Shown one piece after another: positions 33,540 through 41,767 of a DNA stretch of 43,458 bases. Under the pieces are notes generated by a model. It searched no databases and was not told the DNA's origin. It worked only from the letters and a program-made list of their open reading frames with translations. The stretch is from Rhizobium mesoamericanum STM3625 (lineage in GTDB: Bacteria; Pseudomonadota; Alphaproteobacteria; Rhizobiales; Rhizobiaceae). The translations under genes and the position numbers were made by a program. Within the stretch, counting starts at the first letter, position 1, and each line of letters begins with the position of its first letter. Location of the stretch: NCBI RefSeq assembly GCF_000312665.1, contig NZ_HF536778.1, positions 100,839 through 144,296 of the forward strand. The letters run 5' to 3'.

Positions 33540-34256
33540 ATGTCCAGCACGGGCTTTACACCATACGGGTTCTCACTAGTAGTTAAGTTCGGCGGCAGCC
33601 TAATGCGCGACATTCCGACATGCAGAGATGCGATAGCTGAGTTGGAGCGGCTCGTCGAGTTCGGGTACCGGATTTTGCTGGTGCCCGGTGGCGGCCTGCC
33701 GGATAAGGCGATAGAGGCGGTTGACGCGAGCTATCCGCTAGCGGCGTTCACAAGCCATCACGCCTGCGCCCTCGCTCAGGATCAAACCGGCTATTTGCTG
33801 ACGGACCGGGCATTCTCGTCAAAACTCGTCGCAACCGCCGCTTTAGGCGAATGCCGCAAGATATCAGCGGCAGGCATGGTCCCAGTTCTGCTTCCCTCGC
33901 GTATTCTCTTCGCGATGGATCCAGTGGACTGGAGTTGGGACGTCACCTCGGACGCCGTTGCAACATGGGTCGCTTGGGTAACTGGCGCTGCTTCCGTCGC
34001 GTTTCTAACGGATGTTGACGGCGTGTACCGCAGCGGAGGCGCTAGCGAGCCCCCAGAGCTCATAGAGCATATAGATGCTGCTGACCTCGCCCGGCTTGGT
34101 CACACCTGCATCGATGCCTGCGCCGCCAAATTTATGGCCGCTCGGGGCCTCACGGGCGTCGTTGTCAACGGGTCGCACGCGAACCTCTTGAGGGACTGGC
34201 TAGATGGTAAGCAGGTTAAAGCAACCTGTATCACCGTATCGGGTAATCGGGATTAG
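33540..34256 (+). CDS. Amino-acid-kinase-superfamily small-molecule kinase
   Basis: 238 aa. The fold signatures are VVKFGGSL (14-21) for phosphate binding, VPGGG (48-52) for substrate binding, and VTSDAVATWVAWVTGA with FLTDVDGVYRSGG for the nucleotide side. This is the aspartate/uridylate kinase superfamily, nearer in feel to the short MfnE/isopentenyl-phosphate-kinase-type enzymes than to UMP kinase. It phosphorylates a phosphate, carboxylate or alcohol of an unknown small molecule. First gene of a tight five-gene unit; the next gene starts 7 bp later. Confidence 0.7.
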   Translation: MSSTGFTPYGFSLVVKFGGSLMRDIPTCRDAIAELERLVEFGYRILLVPGGGLPDKAIEAVDASYPLAAFTSHHACALAQDQTGYLLTDRAFSSKLVATAALGECRKISAAGMVPVLLPSRILFAMDPVDWSWDVTSDAVATWVAWVTGAASVAFLTDVDGVYRSGGASEPPELIEHIDAADLARLGHTCIDACAAKFMAARGLTGVVVNGSHANLLRDWLDGKQVKATCITVSGNRD

Positions 34257-34263
34257 AGGCATC

Positions 34264-35082
34264 ATGACAGGCGCGGAAAGCGGGATGACAGCTTCTGTGG
34301 GCTTGACGGTTTACGGACCGGAGGTAGCGAGATCAGGGCTCACAGCCTCTCTCGACAATTTCATCCGACTCAAGAGCGGGCTGAAAATTGATGAACGATC
34401 CTTTTCCATTCACGGGCGAAACTCAATCGAACAATTTTATCGCCTAACAAAGTCTACATCTGGAGCCCATTGGCCAATCGTGGTCGATCTGTTCGATATG
34501 AGGCCGGTTTGCGTCACCATCTGGAAAGGTCACGACGCACTTCATCTTCTCCAGGATCTTAAGGGGAACTCCCATCCCGCGAAGGCAGCGGCCGGAACGG
34601 TTCGTAGTTTGTTTTACTGCGATAACGCCGCGAGTAATCTCATCCACGTTAGCGATAGTGCCGAGATAATGGAAGCGGAGTTGGCGATCCTTCGCAGCCG
34701 CTCCTCCCGCGAAATGGATACGGTGTGGAGTTCTCTCGATTGCGGTCGCGTGACCCACTCCTCGTTACGCATCCTACTTGAGATCCTCGGTGAACAACTA
34801 CTCCCGACTCTCTTCAATGGTGACGCTTTAGCGAATGCCCGCTTCTGCGCTAACCGTGCGCAGCTGTTGGCGGCGAGGTCAACACTATTAGGGAGCGTGC
34901 AACAGTATCTGGCTGGGCAGTCCGAAGGGCTGGACGAGCTCCTTGAACACGCGGGGATGCTCTCTGGATGGGATCGGCTGATCCTGTCGGCTGGACTGCT
35001 TGCAATGCCGGCCTGGCAATATCACCTGGCCCCGCAGCCGCCTATTCATCAGATGGATCACTACGGTCCTTACCGCGTCTAG
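34264..35082 (+). CDS. Nucleoside-diphosphate-kinase-like protein with an extra C-terminal domain
   Basis: 272 aa. Residues about 12-142 follow the NDP kinase pattern: HPAKAAAGTVRSLF corresponds to the NPxxAxxGTIR segment, and NLIHVSDSAEIMEAEL to the active-site NxxHGSDS stretch, with the catalytic histidine kept at 128. The second half (residues 150-272) is unlike NDP kinase and unknown to me. The N-terminal part diverges from the usual ERT(L/F)xxIKPD start. It may phosphorylate a diphosphate or a nucleotide-like intermediate; activity is inferred from one histidine. Confidence 0.55.
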   Translation: MTGAESGMTASVGLTVYGPEVARSGLTASLDNFIRLKSGLKIDERSFSIHGRNSIEQFYRLTKSTSGAHWPIVVDLFDMRPVCVTIWKGHDALHLLQDLKGNSHPAKAAAGTVRSLFYCDNAASNLIHVSDSAEIMEAELAILRSRSSREMDTVWSSLDCGRVTHSSLRILLEILGEQLLPTLFNGDALANARFCANRAQLLAARSTLLGSVQQYLAGQSEGLDELLEHAGMLSGWDRLILSAGLLAMPAWQYHLAPQPPIHQMDHYGPYRV

Positions 35083-35106
35083 CCCAGCGGCTCTAAGGAG
35101 GACGGA

Positions 35107-35787
35107 ATGGATACCCTCAATGAAGTACGAGCCAAACTGGCCCGCAGTCAGCAACAGTCATTTCCCATTCACATGGAAGAGTTCGGCCTGAACCTAGTCG
35201 TGAACGAGGGCGTCTTTCCGCCAGCGGAATTCCAAAGTTGGCGATGGCTTGGTGAAAATTTTCCTCCATTTCAAGGCAAGGCAATCCTAGAGATTGGCTG
35301 CGGCTTCGGACTTCCTGGACTTCACCTTGCGAAGAGTGGAGCAAAGTCAATCTTGACATGCGATATAAACCCGGCGGCAGTCGCTAACACGATCGAAAAC
35401 GCGAGGCGCAATCGTATTAACAACATCCGCGTTGTCCAAAGCGACATCTTCAGTAATATTCAAACCGACCAGCTTTTTGATCTAATTTATTGGAATTATC
35501 CATCCTACTATGCCCCGGATCAGTACCAGTTTCGTGATCATCTCGAGCGGGGTGCGGTCGATCCCGGATATCGGTTGCTAGAGCGCTTCCTTTCAGAAGG
35601 GCCGTCGCGTTTGAATGGAGCCGGAAGAATCCTTCTCGGCTTCGGGAGCAACGCGAGGGACGATCTTTTCGAGGCTATTGCTAAGAGGAATTCGCTCAGT
35701 GCCACCCTTCTTAGATCATCCCCTTCATCCGATGTCGGAGTCACGTATAGGCTCTTCTCTATCCAAAAGACGGCTCCAGCGTTATGA
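35107..35787 (+). CDS. Class I SAM-dependent methyltransferase
   Basis: 226 aa. SAM-binding motif I LEIGCGFGLPGL (61-72), acidic residue in CDINPAA (85-91), and a motif IV NYPSY (130-134) resembling the NPPY/NPPF of N-methyltransferases such as PrmC/RsmC types. TAAGGAGG precedes ATG 35107. Its stop overlaps the next start by four bases. The motif suggests methylation of a planar nitrogen, but the target is unknown. Confidence 0.75.
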   Translation: MDTLNEVRAKLARSQQQSFPIHMEEFGLNLVVNEGVFPPAEFQSWRWLGENFPPFQGKAILEIGCGFGLPGLHLAKSGAKSILTCDINPAAVANTIENARRNRINNIRVVQSDIFSNIQTDQLFDLIYWNYPSYYAPDQYQFRDHLERGAVDPGYRLLERFLSEGPSRLNGAGRILLGFGSNARDDLFEAIAKRNSLSATLLRSSPSSDVGVTYRLFSIQKTAPAL

Positions 35788-36371
35788 TGAACGCTACGAC
35801 AAGATTGGCCATGTTGGCAATTTCAGGCAACCGTTCCAGTGATAGCTGGATTGCTGGAAGCATGATCCTCGCAGATTTCCTCGATCGTGTCCCGAACGAC
35901 ATCGATATTCATCACGCGAGCGGCAATGCTCTGTCGGACGCGTTCGACAGAGATCTTAGGTCGCTAATCCGAGCAGGCTTTAAAGTGTCGAGCTTCCGTC
36001 AGCTTGAAAATGAGCTAGAGGTAAAATTCAAGAAGCTTGGAACCGCGGTTGTATTAAATTGGGTCATCGGATGCGGAGAAACTCCACAACTCGTTGCCGA
36101 TAGGGAGCTTGGCATGCGCCTAACGTTGGCGGAGGTCCTTGCCTATAAAGTGGCAAGGTTCAAGGAAGACCCTCTAAGCAAGCATGGGGAAGACCTTCGA
36201 GCGCTCTTTCCCCTCCGTCGGAAGAAGATCCCAGAATTCATGTCACTAGGCATTCTTGGTAGTAAGCCGGTTGAGCGCGAGCAGGAACCCTCCGAAACTA
36301 GCATTTCTCGGCCTGCACGTGAAGAACCGTCAGCCGACGCCAACGTGAAACTACTGCCGGATCGAACATGA
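35784..36371 (+). CDS. Predicted nucleotidyltransferase (pol-beta-like fold)
   Basis: 195 aa. WIAGSMILADFLDRVPNDID with IH after it (23-43) carries the GS...DxD signature of nucleotidyltransferases, with Asp39 and Asp41 as metal ligands. The middle part (MRLTLAEVLAYKVARFKEDP, SKHGEDLRALF) resembles AbiEii/JHP933-type nucleotidyltransferase proteins. Overlaps both neighbours by four bases, so it is translationally coupled. It may transfer NMP to a product of the upstream kinases, or to RNA or protein. Confidence 0.6.
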   Translation: MMNATTRLAMLAISGNRSSDSWIAGSMILADFLDRVPNDIDIHHASGNALSDAFDRDLRSLIRAGFKVSSFRQLENELEVKFKKLGTAVVLNWVIGCGETPQLVADRELGMRLTLAEVLAYKVARFKEDPLSKHGEDLRALFPLRRKKIPEFMSLGILGSKPVEREQEPSETSISRPAREEPSADANVKLLPDRT

Positions 36372-37162
36372 GAGGCACAGTGCATCTCGATCCTCTTCTG
36401 CTCGATAGGATTCGCGCAGCTATTAGCGCATATCCTCCGGCGCTCGCACGTGTGGCCGCATCAATAATTGAGGATCCAGAGTTCGTCATAAATTCATCCA
36501 TCGACGATTTCGCTCACCATGTAGACAGCGGGTCTGCGTCGATAGTGCGATTTTGCCGCAGATTGGGATACTCCGGCTTCCGCGAGTTCAAAATCGCTCT
36601 TAATGGAGAACTAGAAAAAGCGAAGTTTATCGGTTCACGCGGTGAGTGCTCGACAGAGAACCTGTATATCCCTAAGGAGCTCGCTCTTCTGAGCGAGACT
36701 CTGCAAAGCGCTGTCGCCGCCTCTGCTCGCTTGATCGATGAGCAACAGGTCATCAAGCTGGCCGGTCGCTTGCGATCTGCGAAGAGGATCGTCGTGCTCG
36801 GAGCCGGCGCGTCTTCCGTCTGCGCTGACATCCTCGCGTCCCGCCTTGCCTGGACCGGTCTCCCCATTGTCTGCGCGAGCTCACCTGAACTTGCTCGAAC
36901 GCTCAATAAGTCTTGCGTCGCCGTCGGACTACTCTGGCCAGAGGCAACGAAAGAATTATGGCAATTCCTTTCATCGGCGAGCACTGCCGGCGCGCACTCC
37001 ATTGCGATAACAGCCGACGAGGCGTGTCTTGTCGCAAAAACCGCCAATGAGATCATTACCATTGCGTCGGATCCCGCCATACGAAAACCCGGATCCTGCC
37101 TCCACATTTCGTCGATCCTCCTCCTGAGTGAATACATCTATCTTTGTCTACAGAGCCAATGA
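36368..37162 (+). CDS. RpiR-family transcriptional regulator (HTH plus SIS domain)
   Basis: 264 aa. N-terminal HTH_6 domain with SSIDDFAHHVDSGSASIVRF, CRRLGYSGFREFK (43-75), then a SIS sugar-phosphate-binding domain (KRIVVLGAGASSVCADILAS). RpiR proteins respond to phosphorylated sugars or similar ligands. It is the last gene of the cassette, overlapping the previous by four bases, so it likely controls its own operon by sensing a phosphorylated intermediate. Confidence 0.85.
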   Translation: MRGTVHLDPLLLDRIRAAISAYPPALARVAASIIEDPEFVINSSIDDFAHHVDSGSASIVRFCRRLGYSGFREFKIALNGELEKAKFIGSRGECSTENLYIPKELALLSETLQSAVAASARLIDEQQVIKLAGRLRSAKRIVVLGAGASSVCADILASRLAWTGLPIVCASSPELARTLNKSCVAVGLLWPEATKELWQFLSSASTAGAHSIAITADEACLVAKTANEIITIASDPAIRKPGSCLHISSILLLSEYIYLCLQSQ

Positions 37163-37224
37163 GCGCGTGCACGACACTGCTGCAATCGCGCCCACGCGCC
37201 AGGCTGGCTCATTTGTCCAAAAAC

Positions 37225-37240
37225 TGTTGGGTTCCCGACA
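37225..37240. promoter_or_regulatory. NifA upstream activator sequence of prxS-rpoN2
   Basis: TGTTGGGTTCCCGACA is an exact TGT-N10-ACA, 80 bp before the -24 box, the standard distance. Confidence 0.8.
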
Positions 37241-37320
37241 GACCGATGGCCGAAATCGTTCACTTGGCGGCAATCACCGTCGCACCAAGATACCAGCGCT
37301 TGTCTGCAATCGCCGCCAGT

Positions 37321-37336
37321 TGGCATAGTGTTTGCT
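37321..37336 (+). promoter_or_regulatory. Sigma54 (-24/-12) promoter of prxS-rpoN2
   Basis: TGGCATAGTGTTTGCT matches the consensus at nearly every fixed position with correct spacing. Transcription should begin near 37347. Confidence 0.88.
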
Positions 37337-37382
37337 TTGCTATGATTAGCAACGCCGAATGACAGACCGACGAGGATGCAGC

Positions 37383-37922
37383 GTGGCCGCTAGAATGAAA
37401 GTACCGTCCGTCGTATTCCACACTCGTGTACGCGATGAAGCTATGGACGGCTCAAATCCCTACCGATGGGAGAAAAAGTCATCTTCGGATTTCTTCGACC
37501 ATAAGCGGGTATTACTTTTCGCCCTTCCCGGCGCGTTCACGCCAACATGTTCAACGTTTCAAGTCCCGGATTTCGAGAAATTCTATGACCGATTTCGGGA
37601 GATAGGCATCGACGAGATCTACTGTTTAGCCGTCAACGATGCCTTCGTGATGAATGCTTGGGGTAAGTCGTTGGGTTTGGAGAAAGTGAAGCTTATCCCA
37701 GATGGCTCTGGCGAATTCACCCGCAAGATGGGCATGCTGGTGGCAAAGGATAACATAGGATTTGGCATGCGCTCTTGGCGCTATGCGGCAGTGATCGATG
37801 ACGGCACTATCGAGCAATTGTTCGAGGAAGAAGGGTGTTCCGACAACTGCGAAGAAGATCCATATGGGGCTTCCTCGCCGCAAAATATCTTCGAGCGGTT
37901 GAAGCGGGCCGCCGAAGCTTAA
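37383..37922 (+). CDS. prxS: Peroxiredoxin PrxS (Prx5-type)
   Basis: 179 aa from GTG 37383, which has AGGA at good spacing; an in-frame ATG at 37359 lies only about 12 nt after the predicted transcript start. The peroxidatic cysteine is in LPGAFTPTCST, and a further CSDNC pair near residue 160 may resolve. It reduces peroxides made during symbiosis. In Rhizobium etli prxS is co-transcribed with rpoN2 from a NifA-dependent promoter; the same order and control sites are seen here. Confidence 0.92.
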   Translation: MAARMKVPSVVFHTRVRDEAMDGSNPYRWEKKSSSDFFDHKRVLLFALPGAFTPTCSTFQVPDFEKFYDRFREIGIDEIYCLAVNDAFVMNAWGKSLGLEKVKLIPDGSGEFTRKMGMLVAKDNIGFGMRSWRYAAVIDDGTIEQLFEEEGCSDNCEEDPYGASSPQNIFERLKRAAEA

Positions 37923-37971
37923 TGTAGGAAATAGTCTACCTGCCCTAAGTCAATCAGGAGTCACTCTTAGG

Positions 37972-39402
37972 ATGCAGTATTCAGCAAGCCTCACACAGCG
38001 GCAGTCCCAATCGCTGGTTTTCACGCCCCAGCTCATACAGTCGATCCGTCTCCTACAGTTTGCCCATGGTGAGTTACGCCAGTTCATCGAACAGGAACTG
38101 GAGAAAAATCCTTTCTTGGAACTTGCGCCCGACAGTGGGTCGTGTCGCCTGCCGCAGGGCAGCGCGGAGCCTGGCTCTCTTGAGAGCCAAGGTGCTATGT
38201 CGGCGAGTTCCGACGGATCGACGTCCCAAAGCGAATGGAAATCCACCCGTAGCAGCCCCGACGCATCGGCGGGCAATTCAATGCCGAGCTTTGAGGAGTA
38301 TGCTGCCGCGCCCGAAACTCTTCACGAAAACGTAGACCGCCAGATCGCCCTTACCCCGTTTAGGTGCGATGAAAGACTGATCGCGCGTGCACTTGCAGAT
38401 CATCTGGATGATACGGGCTATCTTCATGCCGACCTTCGCGAGATCGCTGCGGTGACCAACTTTCCGGAGAGCGAGCTAGAGCGAATACTCAGAATTTTGC
38501 AAGGCTTTGACCCAATCGGCATTTTCGCGAGAGATCTCAGAGAATGCCTTGAGATACAATTGCGTCAGCGAGACAGGTTAGATCCTGCCATGGAAGCGTT
38601 GGTTGCAAACCTGCCGCTGCTTGCGCAGCGAAACTTTCGTGCCTTGAAGCATCGTTGCGACGTCGATGAGGAAGATCTCCTGGAGATGCTGCAAGAGATA
38701 AGGTCCCTTGATCCCAAACCCGGCAACCGGTACCACTCGGGCGCACCTGAGGCAATCATCGCTGATGTCCGAGTACTGCCATCCCCTGCCGGCGGATGGC
38801 AGATCGAGCTCACGCCTGAGCTTTTACCGAGGGTGCTGCTGAACCAGAGTTATTTTGCGGAAGTCTCGCGATCTCGACACAATTCAAGTGAGCAAGCGTT
38901 CCTCAGCGAGTGTTTTCAAAGTGCGAACTGGCTTGTTCGCAGTCTAGATCAGCGTGCAAAAACCATCCTCAAGGTGGCGAGCGAAATCGTGCGCCAGCAG
39001 GGTGCCTTCTTGGAGCATGGCGTTGCTCACCTTCGCCCGCTAAACCTTAGAACGGTCGCTGAAGCTATTGAGATGCACGAGTCGACTGTTAGCCGTGTGA
39101 CTGCGAATAAGTACATGCTCACGCCACGCGGTGTGTTCGAGCTGAAATATTTCTTCACATCGTCGATCGCGTCCTCAGAAGGAGGCGAGGCTCATTCTGC
39201 GGAGGCCATTCGCCACCGGATCAAGGCGATGATCGCGGCAGAGGATGAGAATAGCGTTCTTTCCGACGACGAAATGGTAGCCGAATTAAGACGCGTCGGA
39301 ATCGATATCGCACGGCGGACGGTCGCGAAATACCGAGAGACGATGAATATACCCTCTTCCTTTCGCCGACTCCGGGAGTTCAAAACGCGATCGACCGTGT
39401 GA
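37972..39402 (+). CDS. rpoN2: RNA polymerase sigma-54 factor RpoN2
   Basis: 476 aa. Region I (SASLTQRQSQSLVFTPQLIQ, SIRLLQ) interacts with activators such as NifA. The core-binding region, the helix-turn-helix VAEAIEMHESTVSRVTANKY and the RpoN box ARRTVAKYRE, which reads the -24 element, are all intact. It follows prxS by 49 bp, so it should be induced by NifA in bacteroids, giving positive feedback on all -24/-12 promoters noted here. Convergent with nifQ, 19 bp apart. Confidence 0.96.
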   Translation: MQYSASLTQRQSQSLVFTPQLIQSIRLLQFAHGELRQFIEQELEKNPFLELAPDSGSCRLPQGSAEPGSLESQGAMSASSDGSTSQSEWKSTRSSPDASAGNSMPSFEEYAAAPETLHENVDRQIALTPFRCDERLIARALADHLDDTGYLHADLREIAAVTNFPESELERILRILQGFDPIGIFARDLRECLEIQLRQRDRLDPAMEALVANLPLLAQRNFRALKHRCDVDEEDLLEMLQEIRSLDPKPGNRYHSGAPEAIIADVRVLPSPAGGWQIELTPELLPRVLLNQSYFAEVSRSRHNSSEQAFLSECFQSANWLVRSLDQRAKTILKVASEIVRQQGAFLEHGVAHLRPLNLRTVAEAIEMHESTVSRVTANKYMLTPRGVFELKYFFTSSIASSEGGEAHSAEAIRHRIKAMIAAEDENSVLSDDEMVAELRRVGIDIARRTVAKYRETMNIPSSFRRLREFKTRSTV

Positions 39403-39421
39403 TCAGGCCTATGCGGGAGGA

Positions 39422-40078
39422 TCAGCTGGGATCATCAGGCTCAAAGCATGCTTCACGGTCCGCGCAGTCGCTGCAGCTTGGGGACTTGCACAAAGCAAAA
39501 CCCTCTGACTCGCAAAGGGTTCGGTAGAGGTACTTTTTCCACCTCATGTTATCTTTATTGCCAGCAGCAAGGCGGGGGAAATGCGTAGCCATCAATCGAT
39601 GGAGTTCGCCCCGCTCGGCGAGTCCAAGCTCTTGCCAAAGATGACCGTCTCTCATACAGCGTCTAGCGACTATTTTGGCGAAGCGCACGCTCGCTTGGCT
39701 ATCGGGGCAGGCATGAGCCAGAAGAATGTCGCGAAGTAGTCCCTCCTCTACGCCGGGCTCCGAGTCCTTTATTTGGTCGATCGCGAGGGAGCCGATCAGC
39801 TTTAGAGGAAAGCAGCAGTATACGATGTTTTTGACTTCCTCTCGGGAAAGACCCGTCGCTTCTGTCACGGAAGCCTCTCCCGCTTCGACTTCCTCGAGTG
39901 CTCTCGAGAAGATCCTAGCGAGTACATAATCGTCAAAGTCCATCTCCACGTCCATTCTCGGCCAACCCCACGTGTCCGCGAGGCGGAATTTTCTGCGAGA
40001 ACTGCGCTCTGTGATCGTCCGAACACCCCTGTTTCGAAATCGGGCGGTCACCACCGTATTCTCGCTGCCATCCGACAT
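39422..40078 (-). CDS. nifQ: Molybdenum-processing protein NifQ
   Basis: 218 aa. NifQ supplies molybdenum as a Mo-Fe-S cluster for FeMo-cofactor assembly. The diagnostic C-terminal cysteine motif Cx4Cx2Cx5C is present (CKSPSCSDCADREACF). ATG 40078 has GAGGAG 11 bp before it and lies 44 nt after the predicted sigma54 transcript start. A shorter start at 39955 (MDVEMDFDDYVLARIFSRAL) is possible. Divergent from iscN. Confidence 0.9.
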   Translation of the reverse strand: MSDGSENTVVTARFRNRGVRTITERSSRRKFRLADTWGWPRMDVEMDFDDYVLARIFSRALEEVEAGEASVTEATGLSREEVKNIVYCCFPLKLIGSLAIDQIKDSEPGVEEGLLRDILLAHACPDSQASVRFAKIVARRCMRDGHLWQELGLAERGELHRLMATHFPRLAAGNKDNMRWKKYLYRTLCESEGFALCKSPSCSDCADREACFEPDDPS

Positions 40079-40132
40079 AGAAATGATACTCCTCAGGGTA
40101 AGTCGACCACAAATAGCCGGCTATCGGGAGGC

Positions 40133-40148
40133 ATCAAAAACCGTGCCA
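40133..40148 (-). promoter_or_regulatory. Sigma54 (-24/-12) promoter of nifQ
   Basis: Minus strand TGGCACGGTTTTTGAT: perfect -24 part, with -12 TTGA instead of TTGC, the same change as in the nifH' promoter. Confidence 0.7.
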
Positions 40149-40294
40149 TTCCGTTCCGCGATCGCCAAACTTTTTGTCGACGCTCCGGCAACAGCCTTGA
40201 AATACACAAGACGCAATATCCCCTCACCCGCTTCCCTTGCGACCGCCGCTCCAGTTTCGCGCCTATTTCTCAACGGGGAGCCGGCGAGCAAGGT

Positions 40295-40310
40295 TGGCAC
40301 GACAAATGCA
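40295..40310 (+). promoter_or_regulatory. Sigma54 (-24/-12) promoter of iscN
   Basis: TGGCACGACAAATGCA: perfect -24 part, with -12 ATGC instead of TTGC. Transcription should begin about 20 nt before the iscN ATG. Confidence 0.75.
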
Positions 40311-40341
40311 GCAAACACAAAGACGAAGAAAGGAAGGACCC

Positions 40342-40662
40342 ATGATCACTCTCACTGATAGCGCTATTGCGGCAATGAAAGCCGCCATTGAACAGAATGT
40401 GGAGCCTGCTAAAGGCCTGCGCATCAAAATTGAGGAAGGGGGCTGCGCGGGATTCAAGTATGTGATGGCGGTAGAGACCAGCCGAGCGCCGGGCGACGCC
40501 GTTGTGGAGACAGGAGGTTTGTGTTTGTTTATCGACAAAGGCTCGCAAGCATTTGTCAATGGCCTAAGAGTCGACTTCGTAACCACCTTGGAAGATTCCG
40601 GTTTCGTATTCCACAACCCGAACGCCACGGCCCCCTGCGACTGTGGCAAGTCATTTGCCTAG
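40342..40662 (+). CDS. iscN: A-type iron-sulfur carrier IscN (HesB/IscA-like)
   Basis: 106 aa from ATG 40342 with GGAAGG before it. The three cluster-binding cysteines of A-type carriers are Cys35 (EGGCAGFKY) and Cys99/Cys101 (PCDCGKSFA). It delivers Fe-S clusters, probably to nitrogenase proteins. In Rhizobium etli iscN heads an iscN-nifU-nifS operon under NifA; here nifU and most of nifS are gone, so it is a one-gene remnant of that operon, though itself intact. Confidence 0.92.
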   Translation: MITLTDSAIAAMKAAIEQNVEPAKGLRIKIEEGGCAGFKYVMAVETSRAPGDAVVETGGLCLFIDKGSQAFVNGLRVDFVTTLEDSGFVFHNPNATAPCDCGKSFA

Positions 40663-40829
40663 CGACCACGGTATCTGAATCTGCACTGTCGCCGGGCGTG
40701 CCAGGGTCATCGCGGTCTCCTAGGGCCCGACCAGATAGGGTGGAAGCGACTGCCTGGACACAGCAGGCTGTCGGGCGCCGCCTGGAGATCAGAATCAGTT
40801 CGACCAAGTCACGTTCTTTCAGCCGGGGC

Positions 40830-40955
40830 GTTAAAGAAGCCTCCGCAAGTGGGGCCATCCGCTTCTCCCTTCCGCGGGACAACTCTGATGAGGATATCGA
40901 CCACGTGGTCGGCGTTTTACCAGAGATTGTGGCGCGTCTCCGGTCCATTGCTTGA
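40830..40955 (+). pseudogene. nifS': nifS 3' remnant
   Basis: ASGAIRFSLPRDNSDEDIDH and VVGVLPEIVARLRSIA, ending in a stop, match the C-terminal 36 residues of NifS cysteine desulfurase (AHGAIRFSLSRYNSDEDID in relatives). The PLP domain is absent. The 170 bp between iscN and this tail show no nifU similarity, so a deletion removed nifU and 90 percent of nifS. Confidence 0.75.
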
Positions 40956-41058
40956 CACCTTGAGAATAAATTCAGCCTCTAGATGGTGAGGGTAGGCTCC
41001 AGCAATCCCACGAGCGAGAAGAATTTTCGCCGGCAGAAGAATACAATCGGAGAAAGCA

Positions 41059-41463
41059 ATGAAAACTAATCCCGATAACAGCAGGCCCATAAGCGTTGTG
41101 GAAGTCCTTTCGCAGCTGAGAAATCTTTCGGCAGCGGAAGATTTCTTCGAAACACTCGGTGTCGCATATGAGCGCAGGGTGCTTGAGACGTCCCGTCTGC
41201 ATATCATGAAGCGCATGGGCCAGTATCTTGCAGACGAGGATCTCGAAGATGCTCCTCAAGAACTTGTCGCCGCGCGCGCGCGCGCCACTCTCAAACGAGC
41301 CTACGAAGACTTCGTGACTTCGGCGCCGCTGCACCACCGCGTTTTTAAAGTCTTGCAGGATCATGACCCTCTTTCTGCTACTGAACACAAAATTGGCCGC
41401 AATTCCACGTTTGTGCCCTTCGAGAGCGTCCTCAAGCGCTTCGGCGAGGCACCGAGGTCGTAG
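41059..41463 (+). CDS. nifW: Nitrogenase-stabilising protein NifW
   Basis: 134 aa. The NifW pattern is clear: LRNLSAAEDFFETLGVAYER, SRLHIMKRMGQYL and ARATLKRAYEDFVTSAPLHH. NifW protects the MoFe protein from oxygen and takes part in its maturation. It lies 103 bp after the nifS tail and is likely read from the iscN promoter. fixABCX, which often follows, is absent; nifA comes next. Confidence 0.92.
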   Translation: MKTNPDNSRPISVVEVLSQLRNLSAAEDFFETLGVAYERRVLETSRLHIMKRMGQYLADEDLEDAPQELVAARARATLKRAYEDFVTSAPLHHRVFKVLQDHDPLSATEHKIGRNSTFVPFESVLKRFGEAPRS

Positions 41464-41767
41464 CGGAACATCCTATTGTCGGAACGCCTACAAGGGTCCC
41501 GCCATATCCCACTGGCGTTCAAATCCCATCTAAGTCTTTGTGAGGCGTTTTGGGGTGCTGTCCGAGTTTGGATAGAAATTAGATGACGCGAGTCTGCCAC
41601 ATCCGCTCGTTGAGTCCTATTTGTCAAAGAAGCTTGTAATTTAAGGAATGGCCACTAAATTACATAACGCTGCTTATATACACATACATTGGTTGTATTT
41701 AATGCAGCAATCAACCTGAGGAGTAAGAGCGACCGCGTCTCGTGCTCGCATTGATGAAGTTGGTCCT
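41464..41767. other. Regulatory region upstream of nifA
   Basis: No separate gene seen. It holds a perfect 9-bp inverted repeat (41635-41664), a shorter ATACA/TGTAT repeat (41684-41698) and a GAGGAG site at 41718-41723. Confidence 0.45.
41635..41664. repeat. Perfect 9-bp inverted repeat upstream of nifA
   Basis: TGTAATTTA and TAAATTACA are separated by 12 bp. An AT-rich, operator-like palindrome lying 54 bp before the GAGGAG ribosome site. Confidence 0.55.
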
